Assembly (NCBI RefSeq): GCF_020026915.1
Contig: NZ_JAINUY010000001.1
Location: 744,001-808,000 of the forward strand
Source of the DNA: Flavobacterium potami
Lineage (GTDB): Bacteria > Bacteroidota > Bacteroidia > Flavobacteriales > Flavobacteriaceae
Length of the DNA stretch: 64,000 nt
Reading direction: 5' to 3'
This document shows positions 55,064 through 62,718 of the stretch, one piece after another; within the stretch, counting starts at the first letter, position 1; every line of letters begins with the position of its first letter. Position numbers and translations under genes: made by a program. The notes under the pieces were generated by a model. That model had not been told where the DNA came from and did not search any database. It was given only the letters and a program-made list of their open reading frames with translations.

Positions 55064-55129
55064 GGGAAAATCATCCAGCCGAATGTTGCCGCAGCGCAGG
55101 GAATGATAGGCGTGGCAGTTGAGAAACAT
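55064..55129 (-). pseudogene. Remnant of a second dnaE2-like gene (first ~21 codons)
   Basis: From the ATG at 55127-55129 the frame reads LNCHAYHSLRCGNIRLDD, aligning with the start of the intact DnaE2-like protein at 37897. After about residue 21 the match stops abruptly. It begins three bases after the dinB remnant stop, exactly as in the intact operon. A deletion or insertion has removed the other ~1000 residues. Confidence 0.75.
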
Positions 55130-55132
55130 GAT

Positions 55133-55315
55133 TTATTTTTTGCGTTTTAAAATTTCGTCTTTATTGTTAGGTTTGAAAGAGACGCATGCGCATCTCCTCA
55201 CGGCGTCAAATCCGTAGTGGGTTTTCATCCTGTCCATTGCCTGATAGAGCGACAGCATTTCTTCAGTATCTTTGAACAGGACAATCTGATAGGTTTCCCT
55301 GACCAGTCCGCTGAG
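55133..55315 (-). pseudogene. Remnant of a second dinB gene (last 60 codons)
   Basis: The reverse strand encodes 60 residues ending KPNNKDEILKRKK and stop. I count 48 of 60 identical to the C-terminus of the intact DinB at 37901, including LYQAMDRMK and YGFDAV. The frame is still open but the upstream ~330 residues are missing. The level of divergence points to an older, separately acquired operon and not a recent copy. Confidence 0.82.
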
Positions 55316-55342
55316 TACAACTGTGTAATTGATGTGGGTATA

Positions 55343-55432
55343 CAGTTTCGAACCTAAGCTTTGTAGACCTTGATTTTACTATGTTTATAATTTCCTAAAA
55401 TCGCAAGTGCCACGATTCTGCCACAAAAATTA
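55343..55432 (+). repeat. Repeat B: second copy of the ~90-base direct repeat
   Basis: CAGTTTCGAACCTAAGCTTT ... GTGCCACGATTCTGCCACAAAA, aligned to 42291-42377 with the two best-conserved blocks at the same distance. It begins 27 bases beyond the dinB remnant and marks the change to the AT-rich defence island. Confidence 0.6.
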
Positions 55433-55760
55433 AATTGTCAATTTTATAAATGTTTTTCAAAGTGAATTTTAGAGGAAAAATTTATGACTGCGAAAGCGAT
55501 GTTTTGTGAACGATGTAATGATTTCAAAATTGTCAATACAGGTTAGTGTCCTTTCTTAAATGGGGGTATAGGACAAAATAAAAGAAAGACCAAAGTATAT
55601 TATGTCTCTTTTTTTGCTTATAAATCAGGTATTTATACGGTATTCAATTAATTATAAAAAAACTATTTTGCTAACGAAATTATTGTATTAAAACAGTTAG
55701 CATTGATAAAACTTTTAAAGTTTGAAAAGATCTAAAAAATCTGTATGAAATTACTTGAAT
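55433..55760. other. AT-rich leader of the defence island
   Basis: No gene. An imperfect inverted repeat (TGTCCT at 55547-55552, AGGACA at 55570-55575) could be the end of a lost insertion sequence. The promoter of the HAD gene should lie at about 55680-55740. Confidence 0.35.
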
Positions 55761-56363
55761 ATGGAATTGAATAATTGGACTACTAATAATTTAATAGAAA
55801 CCATCAATAAGATTACTGCTGAAAGTACTTTGTTTTTTGATATGGATGGAACTTTGATCAATACTAATTATTCTAACTTTCTTTCTTATAAGAGTGCAAT
55901 ATTATCTGTTACCGAAACAGAGTTCAACTTAACTTATAATCCTAATATACGTTTTAATAGAAGTACGCTTGAGCAAACTTGTAATTTAAGTGAAGAAGAT
56001 TATTATAAAATAATCAAAGAAAAAGAAGAATGCTATATAAATTTTTTGCATGAAACTCTACTAAATCAAGAAGTTGTAGATATTCTTTATAAATACATGA
56101 AAACAAATAAAACTGTTTTAGTTTCAAATTGTCGTGAAGAGAGAGCAATTATGACATTGAATTACCACGGCTTACATGACAAGTTCAGCAATTTATTTTT
56201 CAGGCAATTAGAGCAGAATAATAAAAAAATAAACAAATATGAATATGCAATAAAAGTTTTAAACATATCACCGAATTCTGTACTAATATTCGAAAATGAA
56301 ATAAGTGAAATTGAAGATGCAATTCAGGCAGGTATAAATCCATACAATGTAATCAAACTTTAA
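55761..56363 (+). CDS. HAD-superfamily phosphatase-like protein (defence operon gene 1)
   Basis: ATG 55761 is chosen; a TTG at 55755 is less likely. The 200-residue protein has the HAD motif I FFDMDGTLIN (nucleophile Asp27, acid Asp29), a four-helix cap (residues ~45-115), motif II in VLVSNCREE, the Lys region in NNKKINKYEYA and motif IV in IFENEISEIEDA. It should remove phosphate from a small molecule or nucleotide. It lies 10 bases before a phosphoribosyltransferase-like gene, with a DprA-like gene next; all three are on the same strand and similarly AT-rich, so they form one operon. Confidence 0.85.
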   Translation: MELNNWTTNNLIETINKITAESTLFFDMDGTLINTNYSNFLSYKSAILSVTETEFNLTYNPNIRFNRSTLEQTCNLSEEDYYKIIKEKEECYINFLHETLLNQEVVDILYKYMKTNKTVLVSNCREERAIMTLNYHGLHDKFSNLFFRQLEQNNKKINKYEYAIKVLNISPNSVLIFENEISEIEDAIQAGINPYNVIKL

Positions 56364-56373
56364 AATTAAATAG

Positions 56374-56979
56374 ATGAAAGGCTTAGAATTAGAAGTAAAC
56401 GATTATTTACAGCATGAAATACCAGCATACTATCATGGTTATCATAAAGGATGGAATAATACAGAAGTTGGATATATTAATACTCTTAAAAATGACCAAG
56501 GGACTTTTAATAATAATCAAAAAGATTTTGGGTACACCTTATCTGGTGCTCAAGATGCATTATATAAGGCTTTGGAAAAAGATCTGCCTAATATTGCAAA
56601 ATCCTGTACTAATAAATTAACAATTTGTGTCGTACCAAGGTCAAAATGTAATGCAAGTTATAAATCGTCGCAATTATTATTTATTGATACAATTAAGAAA
56701 TATGTATTAAATAATAAGACTTTATTTAATGATGGGACAGATTATATTTTAAGAATTAAAGATACTCCAACAACTCATACAACACAAGATTATAATTCCG
56801 TAAAAGTTGGAATTACAAAAAGTACTTGCAATATTTCAAATAAGATTGCGGGAACTGATGTTTTATTAATTGATGATATATATACAAAACATGTAAACAT
56901 AGATGAGGATGCTATTCAAGCAATTTACGATAGTGGAGCTAATAAAGTAATTTTTTATGCTCTTGGTAATACTTTATAA
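56374..56979 (+). CDS. Phosphoribosyltransferase-like protein (defence operon gene 2)
   Basis: A 201-residue protein. The C-terminal half shows a PRTase core: KLTICVVPRSK (strand 1), later GTDVLLIDDIYTKHVNID with the paired Asp167-Asp168 of the PRPP-binding loop, then a helix and KVIFYALGNT. The usual Thr-Thr-Gly-Thr after the acidic pair is replaced by TKHVN, so PRPP binding may be altered. The N-terminal ~75 residues are unassigned. It is placed between the HAD and DprA-like genes with 10- and 33-base gaps. Confidence 0.75.
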   Translation: MKGLELEVNDYLQHEIPAYYHGYHKGWNNTEVGYINTLKNDQGTFNNNQKDFGYTLSGAQDALYKALEKDLPNIAKSCTNKLTICVVPRSKCNASYKSSQLLFIDTIKKYVLNNKTLFNDGTDYILRIKDTPTTHTTQDYNSVKVGITKSTCNISNKIAGTDVLLIDDIYTKHVNIDEDAIQAIYDSGANKVIFYALGNTL

Positions 56980-57012
56980 AGCTAAATATTTATAAATTAG
57001 TAAAAAATAAAA

Positions 57013-58014
57013 ATGAAGTACACATCAAATTCACTTAATATATTAACAGCCAAATCCTATAAGGGCATAGGAAATGCATGGATAGTAAAAAAAATAAGAG
57101 GAAATGAAAGTATAGAAGTCATTGTCTCTTTGCTAAATAATGCTATCAAGGGCGATCCAACAACTGTAGACGAGTTTACACGGTTAAAAAAAGATTTTGA
57201 AATAAAACTTCAAGAAAAACTTCAAGATTTTTGTGATGGTTTTGTAGCGTTAGGAGATCCTCATTTTCCACAATATCGAGGAAATGTAAAAGATAGTGAA
57301 AAACCTATTTTTCTTTATTATAAGGGTAATATTGATTTGCTAAGTATTGAAAACAAAAACATCTCTGTTATTGGATTATTGAATCCAGAAGGAACTATAG
57401 AAGAGAGAGAACGAAAAATTGTTGACGATTTTGTAAAAAAGGGTGCAACGATATTAAGCGGGTTGGCGATTGGTTGTGACAGTATTTCACATATACAATC
57501 TTTAGAATCTCATGGGAAAACAGTAGCTATTTTACCGAGTCCTCTAAATAATATATTACCTAAAAAAAATAAAGATTTGGCATTTAAGATCGTAGAAGAG
57601 GGAGGTTTACTCGTAACGGAATATGGAAATGATTTTAAAAGTCCGATGGAGTTAAGTAGTCGATATAAAGAACGTGATCGTTTGCAAGCCTTGTTTTGCG
57701 ATACAATAGTTCTTGCGGCAAGTTATGCTCAAAATTCCGCAGAGCGTTGGAAAATGATTGGTCAGAAGCTCGATAGTGGAGCCCGCTTAGCAATGGGATT
57801 TGCAAGAGAGTATGGTATTTCTCGCGCAGTGATGTATGATAAAAGTCTGGATGAACAAAATCCGATGTTTGATTTAAATAGAGATCTTATCCAGGAAGAA
57901 AAAGATATTGTAATAATCAATCAGGAAAATCTTTCTCAAACCGTCTCCCAAATAATACAAAAGAAGACTATAAATAAAAATGTTACGGTCGTACAGAAAA
58001 ATTTATTCGACTAA
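57013..58014 (+). CDS. DprA/SMF-like (SLOG superfamily) protein (defence operon gene 3)
   Basis: A 333-residue protein with an N-terminal helical part (LTAKSYKGIGNAWIVKKI, HhH-like) and a DprA-type Rossmann fold: FVALGDPHFPQYRGNVKDSEKP, ISVIGLLNPEGTIEERER, GATILSGLAIGCDSISHIQ (nucleotide/DNA loop, residues 145-163), VAILPSPLNNILP and EGGLLVTEY. Where natural-transformation DprA has FPRRNRIISGLS, this has RYKERDRLQALFC, and the winged helix is missing. It is therefore a specialised SLOG/DprA protein, probably sensing DNA or a nucleotide and feeding the HAD and PRTase partners. Confidence 0.85.
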   Translation: MKYTSNSLNILTAKSYKGIGNAWIVKKIRGNESIEVIVSLLNNAIKGDPTTVDEFTRLKKDFEIKLQEKLQDFCDGFVALGDPHFPQYRGNVKDSEKPIFLYYKGNIDLLSIENKNISVIGLLNPEGTIEERERKIVDDFVKKGATILSGLAIGCDSISHIQSLESHGKTVAILPSPLNNILPKKNKDLAFKIVEEGGLLVTEYGNDFKSPMELSSRYKERDRLQALFCDTIVLAASYAQNSAERWKMIGQKLDSGARLAMGFAREYGISRAVMYDKSLDEQNPMFDLNRDLIQEEKDIVIINQENLSQTVSQIIQKKTINKNVTVVQKNLFD

Positions 58015-58112
58015 AAAAAGTTATTTTCATCGAACTTTTCGTAAAATAAATAATGTGTGAATGTCCTTGACTTCGCGCATTTTGTTTTTTTGTAGTAAAT
58101 TCTAAATATTAA

Positions 58113-58220
58113 AATAACGCACTACATTTTAAAGCGAATGTAACTTGGGCACTGAAATCCTTTAAAGAAATAGAAGACAATCTTTTCAGGCAAAAAGAAG
58201 AGTCAATATTAACAGCGTAA
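58113..58220 (+). pseudogene. Short protein-like remnant
   Basis: An open stretch without start reads ALHFKANVTWALKSFKEIED, then NLFRQKEES and a stop at 58218-58220. It looks like the C-terminus of a lost gene. The family is not recognised. Confidence 0.25.
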
Positions 58221-58276
58221 GCAAAATACCACTAAATAAATCTCGACCAATATTCATTGAAATTAATTTTACTAAT

Positions 58277-59410
58277 ATGAAAGATTCACAAATAAATCCT
58301 TATGAACACTCAGATATTAAAGTTAAATTATTAAGACTTTATTTAGAGAAATATATTAATATACTTGCTTTAGCAAAAGGTGTACATACTGTTGAAGTAT
58401 ATGATTTATTTTGTGGAGAAGGTATTTATAATAATGGAAAAGAAGGGAGTCCGGTAATTATTTTAAGACTAATAAAAGAGATATATTACAAGTCTAGAAA
58501 AAATTCTGAGGTTATATTTAATTGTAATTTCAATGATTATAATCAGGAAAAGACAATTAAACTTTCGAATTATATCGCCCAAAAAAAATTGCATTATCCA
58601 GAGATGGGGTCATTAAAATTTTTTAATGAAGATTATCAGGTAATCAAAGATCGAATAATACAGCAAACAAATATAAAAGGCGTAAAACGATTTGTTTTTA
58701 TAGATCCTTATGGCTATAAAAACATTAGTGTAGGTCATATAGAAAATTTATTATCCGATAGAAATACGGAGGTTTTATTATTTTTGCCTACACAATTTAT
58801 GTATAGATTTGAAAAAAAATCTACGCCAGAAAGCTTATACAACTTTTTAATTGAAGTAATGCCTGAGGAAGAAAAGAGCATGAGTAGTTCAGGAGTTGAT
58901 TTTATACATAAATTGAGAGATGGTTTTGGAGATAAGTTAAAAGGAAAACATTATGTAGATTCTTTTATCATCACAAGAAATGTAAATGAATTTTTTGCGC
59001 TTTTCTTCTTTACAAGTCATTTGTATGGATTTGAAAAATTTTTAGAAGCAAAGTGGAGTATTGATGAAGAAGAAGGACGTGGTTGGAGTCCAAAATTTGA
59101 AGAAGTCGATTTATTCTCAAATATTGGAGTTGAAGCGAGAACAGATAAATTTGAAGAAAAATTAATAACTTTTTTATCACAATTGCGTTCTAATATAGAA
59201 TTGCATCATTTTACTATTGAAAATAGGCATCTTACGACTCATGCAGTGCAAATTTTGAAGAAAATACAGAACTCGAATAATTTGATTGTAAATAATGTGG
59301 ATAATAGTAAACCAAGAAAAGGTGCTTTCTATATTGGTTGGAATGAGGTTAAGACAAATATGATTAAATGTTATTTTAAATACGAAAACAATGGCACAAT
59401 CAAGTATTGA
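58277..59410 (+). CDS. tcmP: Three-Cys-motif partner protein TcmP (copy 1)
   Basis: A 377-residue protein with the TcmP pattern: HSDIKVKLLRLYLEKYINIL, then VYDLFCGEGIYNNGKEGSPV (methyltransferase-like Gly loop, residues 42-60), RFVFIDPYGYKNIS, VLLFLPTQFMYRF and GFEKFLEAKWSID. TcmP proteins are always found near a three-Cys Gp37/Gp68 protein; their activity is unproven, but the fold suggests an AdoMet- or nucleotide-binding enzyme. It overlaps the Gp37/Gp68-like gene by 20 bases, so the two are tightly coupled. A second, distant TcmP lies on the far side. Confidence 0.88.
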   Translation: MKDSQINPYEHSDIKVKLLRLYLEKYINILALAKGVHTVEVYDLFCGEGIYNNGKEGSPVIILRLIKEIYYKSRKNSEVIFNCNFNDYNQEKTIKLSNYIAQKKLHYPEMGSLKFFNEDYQVIKDRIIQQTNIKGVKRFVFIDPYGYKNISVGHIENLLSDRNTEVLLFLPTQFMYRFEKKSTPESLYNFLIEVMPEEEKSMSSSGVDFIHKLRDGFGDKLKGKHYVDSFIITRNVNEFFALFFFTSHLYGFEKFLEAKWSIDEEEGRGWSPKFEEVDLFSNIGVEARTDKFEEKLITFLSQLRSNIELHHFTIENRHLTTHAVQILKKIQNSNNLIVNNVDNSKPRKGAFYIGWNEVKTNMIKCYFKYENNGTIKY

Positions 59411-60119
59411 ATGGACAGAAATGACATGGAACCCAACAACAGGGTGTACCAAAATATCTGCGGGCTGTAAGTTTTGTTATGCAGAGGTAATGTCAAAACG
59501 GCTAAAAGCAATGGGGGTCGAGAAATACAAAGACAATTTTAAAGTTAGAGTCCATGAACCATCATTAAAAATACCTTATACATGGAAATCTTCAAAAGTT
59601 GTATTTGTTAACTCAATGAGTGATCTGTTTCATGAAGATATACCTTTAGAATATATTCAAAAAGTTTTTAAAGTTATGAACGATAATCCACAGCATGTAT
59701 TTCAAGTTCTAACAAAGAGAGCACAGCGTCTGTCTGAAGTTCATAAAAAATTGAATTGGACACATAATATTTGGATGGGGGTTTCAGTTGAAGACGAAAG
59801 GGTTGTAGATCGTATAGATTTCTTAAGGAATACTAAAGCGCATACTAAATTTTTGTCTTTAGAACCCTTGATAGGACCTTTGTCAAATTTAAATTTAAAA
59901 AAGATAAATTGGGTAATTGTAGGTGGAGAAAGTGGTCCAAAAGCAAGACCAATGGATGAAGATTGGGTACTTGATATCTATGATCAATGTAAAAAAGCAA
60001 AAGTTTCTTTCTTTTTTAAGCAATGGGGAGGTAAAAATAAAAAGGCATCCGGAAGAATTCTTAATGGTAGAACTTATGATGAAATGCCTAGAATTTTAGA
60101 GGTCGAAAGTAAAGAATAA
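59391..60119 (+). CDS. Phage Gp37/Gp68-like (DUF5131) three-Cys protein
   Basis: A 242-residue protein with SSIEWTEMTWNPTTGCTKIS, the three cysteines C19, C26 and C29 (C-x6-C-x2-C, in SAGCKFCYAE), KVVFVNSMSDLFHEDIP, FQVLTKRAQRL, WMGVSVEDERVVDRI and WVIVGGESGPKARPMD. The cysteines and barrel-like pattern resemble radical-SAM enzymes. The family occurs in phages and bacteria together with TcmP. The substrate is unknown; nucleic acid or tRNA modification has been suggested by fold only. Start overlaps tcmP copy 1. Confidence 0.92.
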   Translation: MAQSSIEWTEMTWNPTTGCTKISAGCKFCYAEVMSKRLKAMGVEKYKDNFKVRVHEPSLKIPYTWKSSKVVFVNSMSDLFHEDIPLEYIQKVFKVMNDNPQHVFQVLTKRAQRLSEVHKKLNWTHNIWMGVSVEDERVVDRIDFLRNTKAHTKFLSLEPLIGPLSNLNLKKINWVIVGGESGPKARPMDEDWVLDIYDQCKKAKVSFFFKQWGGKNKKASGRILNGRTYDEMPRILEVESKE

Positions 60120-60133
60120 ATTTGATTAAGATA

Positions 60134-61264
60134 TTATTTAATGCAAAATTCATACAAATCATTTGATGTGAATTTGTGAATACTGGTAACTTTTTTGTTA
60201 AATGTACCTTTTGTTATTTTAATTTTACCTTTATCAATAAGGCTAAGTATTGTTTCTAAATAAATTTTTGTTTGGATTCCATATTTTAATGCGAATTTTA
60301 GGCCTTCGATATTTGAAACGATTTCTTTATTACATATTTTATTGTAAATGTCTTCTTTAAATCTTTCAATTTTATTACTAAACTCTTCTGTGTAAAAAAG
60401 AGTTCCTTCAGCAAAATCATTATTGATATCAAAATTTGCTTCCCCAGCCATTTTATCTTGATTCCAACATACTTTTAAAAATTTTTCCATACCAAGAGAG
60501 TGACTTGTTCCAAAGATCAAGCCGTAATAATTTGTTCCTTTTTTTATAGAGAACTGATGAAGGTAATAATCTTTGTTTTTTGGAATTAGGTTTTTAAAAT
60601 ATTGAGAAATTAATTTATGACAATGTTTAGGTTCCGATTTTTTAAACTCAATTTTTTCTGTTTCAATATATTTTCTAATTGAGGCATGTTTTTGGAACCT
60701 ATTAATAAATGAAGAAGAAATAAAAAAAATGAAATCGGTTTTGGGAAAATTTATTAGTCTATTGAAAATATCAGAATCTACCTCTTTAAAGCCGTATTGA
60801 TCTAATAGGACAAACTTACCATACTTTTTGTTATTCATTATTTCAAGAACATTGGGCCTATTGAAAGCTTCTTTGAAATTATAATTGCCAACATGATGTT
60901 CATAAACGCATTTTTGTCTACCACAATTTTGCAGACATTTATGAAGGAAGTCAGTAACGTTATTTTCTAATTCTTTGCTTTTCGTTTTCAATTTTTCATT
61001 AAAAGCAAATACAATTTTTTTGCCATCTGATTTACTACAATGCATTAAATCAGTTCCTTTGGCTTCTTCCAATAGAATTAACGGACTGCCATAATTCAAA
61101 TCAGAATCCATCCCGCTACCTGCAAAAAAGTCATAGATATATCTTTTTTCAACATATTTGTTATGTATAAATATCGGTAGCCATTCTTTAAAAGATTCTC
61201 TGAATATATCAAGCTTTATTTTTGTTGCTTGGTCAAAAGTAGACTTATTAATATCCCTTGCCAT
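60134..61264 (-). CDS. tcmP: Three-Cys-motif partner protein TcmP (copy 2, divergent)
   Basis: A 376-residue protein on the opposite strand whose end faces the Gp37/Gp68 gene, 14 bases away. It has the same plan: QATKIKLDIFRESFKEWLPIF, YIYDFFAGSGMDSDLNYGSP (Gly loop, residues 43-60), FVLLDQYGFKEVD (DPYG of copy 1 replaced by DQYG), FFISSSFINRF and GMEKFLKVCWNQD. It also has a Cys cluster (CLQNCGRQKC, about residues 110-119) that copy 1 lacks. Sequence similarity to copy 1 is low, so it belongs to another TcmP subgroup. The C-terminal ~80 residues look like a winged helix (KYGIQTKIYLETILSLIDKG). Confidence 0.85.
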   Translation of the reverse strand: MARDINKSTFDQATKIKLDIFRESFKEWLPIFIHNKYVEKRYIYDFFAGSGMDSDLNYGSPLILLEEAKGTDLMHCSKSDGKKIVFAFNEKLKTKSKELENNVTDFLHKCLQNCGRQKCVYEHHVGNYNFKEAFNRPNVLEIMNNKKYGKFVLLDQYGFKEVDSDIFNRLINFPKTDFIFFISSSFINRFQKHASIRKYIETEKIEFKKSEPKHCHKLISQYFKNLIPKNKDYYLHQFSIKKGTNYYGLIFGTSHSLGMEKFLKVCWNQDKMAGEANFDINNDFAEGTLFYTEEFSNKIERFKEDIYNKICNKEIVSNIEGLKFALKYGIQTKIYLETILSLIDKGKIKITKGTFNKKVTSIHKFTSNDLYEFCIK

Positions 61265-61827
61265 TTATTTTATTTCAAACAATTTTTATAGTAATTATTA
61301 TTAGTGAATCTACTTCTTAGGTAACTCTCGATTTTAGTATTTTGAATAATTATTTCTCTTAAACAAATTAATTTTCTGATAGTGAAATTTACATCGATTC
61401 AATTTTTTTTGTTTTTGTTATCCAGTTAGTTATCAAAAATATAAATTAATTTATATAAATGTGTTCTTGTTAAAAAAATATTGTTTAAGTTGATCTGCTT
61501 ACTATGATAATTAAATAAAATTAACATTGCTAATCTTTTTTCGAATTAAGTTTTGATAAAGGTTGATGAAAAAAACAGGTAATTATACCCGTTTGATTTA
61601 AGTTTAAAAAAATTATTTTTCAATTTAGAAATTCAATATGGAAAACCGTAAATAAAGTAATATTGTAATGGGTACATTTACTTAAAATAATCACATTTTG
61701 TTCAACAGCACAGTATTCATATTAAGCATTAACTATTTGCAGAGTTTATAAAAAGTCTTAATAAGAAAATAATAAACATTTATATAGAACTTGATTTTGT
61801 CAAATTATAAAATACTCCTTAAATTAT
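61265..61827. other. AT-rich intergenic region before hamA
   Basis: Very AT-rich divergent control region of TcmP copy 2 and hamA. I see no gene, clear hairpin or repeat. Confidence 0.45.
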
Positions 61828-62718
61828 ATGGATAAATATCTCACTGATACAAAGAAACTTGTAAATCATATTTTTTGGTTCTACGAAGATTTGGAAATCC
61901 TCCCTCAAGGCGATCATTATGGTTTATCTATAAATTTTTCAGATATAAAAGAAAGAAAGGACGATTTTTTGTCAGAACTTGTTAATACTGTTGTAAGCTG
62001 GGTTTATAATGGAAAAAAAGCAAAAGATCTTTTTGATAAGCGGTATGATGAAACTAATGATTTTGGAAATGCTTTAAGTTTTGTTACTAATCAGGCATAT
62101 AAGAAATTTAGGAAGGGATATCCACAAGGGCAGTTTGGTGAGCTGTTACTCTTTAATTTGATTCAGCATTATTACAAAGCTGTTCCAGTATTAAGAAAAC
62201 AAAGAATCACAACCTCGGTGGGGCATGAAAGGTTTGGAGCTGATGCAATACATTATAAACAAGATAAGGACCAAAATATTTTCATACTGGGTGAATCAAA
62301 ATGCTATGAAAGTAAATATTCATTTAATGCTGCGTTTGAAAAATCACTTTCAAGCATTGTAAATTCAATTAATGTTCTGGATAAAGAACTTGATTTGTAT
62401 TTATATGAAGATTTTTTGGAACCTGAGTTAGAAAACTTAGTAAAATTATATAAAGATGGTGAACTTGCAAATGTACATTTTGAATTGGTATGTATGGTTG
62501 TTTACAATGAAACAAATAAAATTACTGGTTACGATGAAAATTCTATTAAAGCAAATATAAAAGAAATTATTAAGACACGCTGTAAGGACTTTGATAAAGA
62601 GAAATTTAAAGGAGTAAATAAATCCGTTCTAAGCCGAATAAATTATATAGTTTTTCCGATATGGGAGCTAGATAAATTATTAGATGATTTTCAATCCAAA
62701 GTAGGATCAACATTATGA
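61828..62718 (+). CDS. hamA: Hachiman protein HamA (DUF1837 nuclease)
   Basis: A 296-residue protein of the DUF1837/HamA family. It has a PD-(D/E)xK-type core: GQFGELLLFNLI (Glu105), RFGADAIHYK (Asp139) and FILGESKCYES (Glu156, Lys158). HamA degrades DNA when released by HamB on detecting phage attack, as established for Hachiman. The stop overlaps the hamB start (ATGA, 62715-62718), the usual gene order. The catalytic residues are intact. Confidence 0.92.
   Translation: MDKYLTDTKKLVNHIFWFYEDLEILPQGDHYGLSINFSDIKERKDDFLSELVNTVVSWVYNGKKAKDLFDKRYDETNDFGNALSFVTNQAYKKFRKGYPQGQFGELLLFNLIQHYYKAVPVLRKQRITTSVGHERFGADAIHYKQDKDQNIFILGESKCYESKYSFNAAFEKSLSSIVNSINVLDKELDLYLYEDFLEPELENLVKLYKDGELANVHFELVCMVVYNETNKITGYDENSIKANIKEIIKTRCKDFDKEKFKGVNKSVLSRINYIVFPIWELDKLLDDFQSKVGSTL

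Noticed and set aside
55547..55575. TGTCCT...AGGACA as an insertion-sequence end
   Set aside because: Only six paired bases and no transposase or second end nearby; kept only as a weak remark in the intergenic entry.
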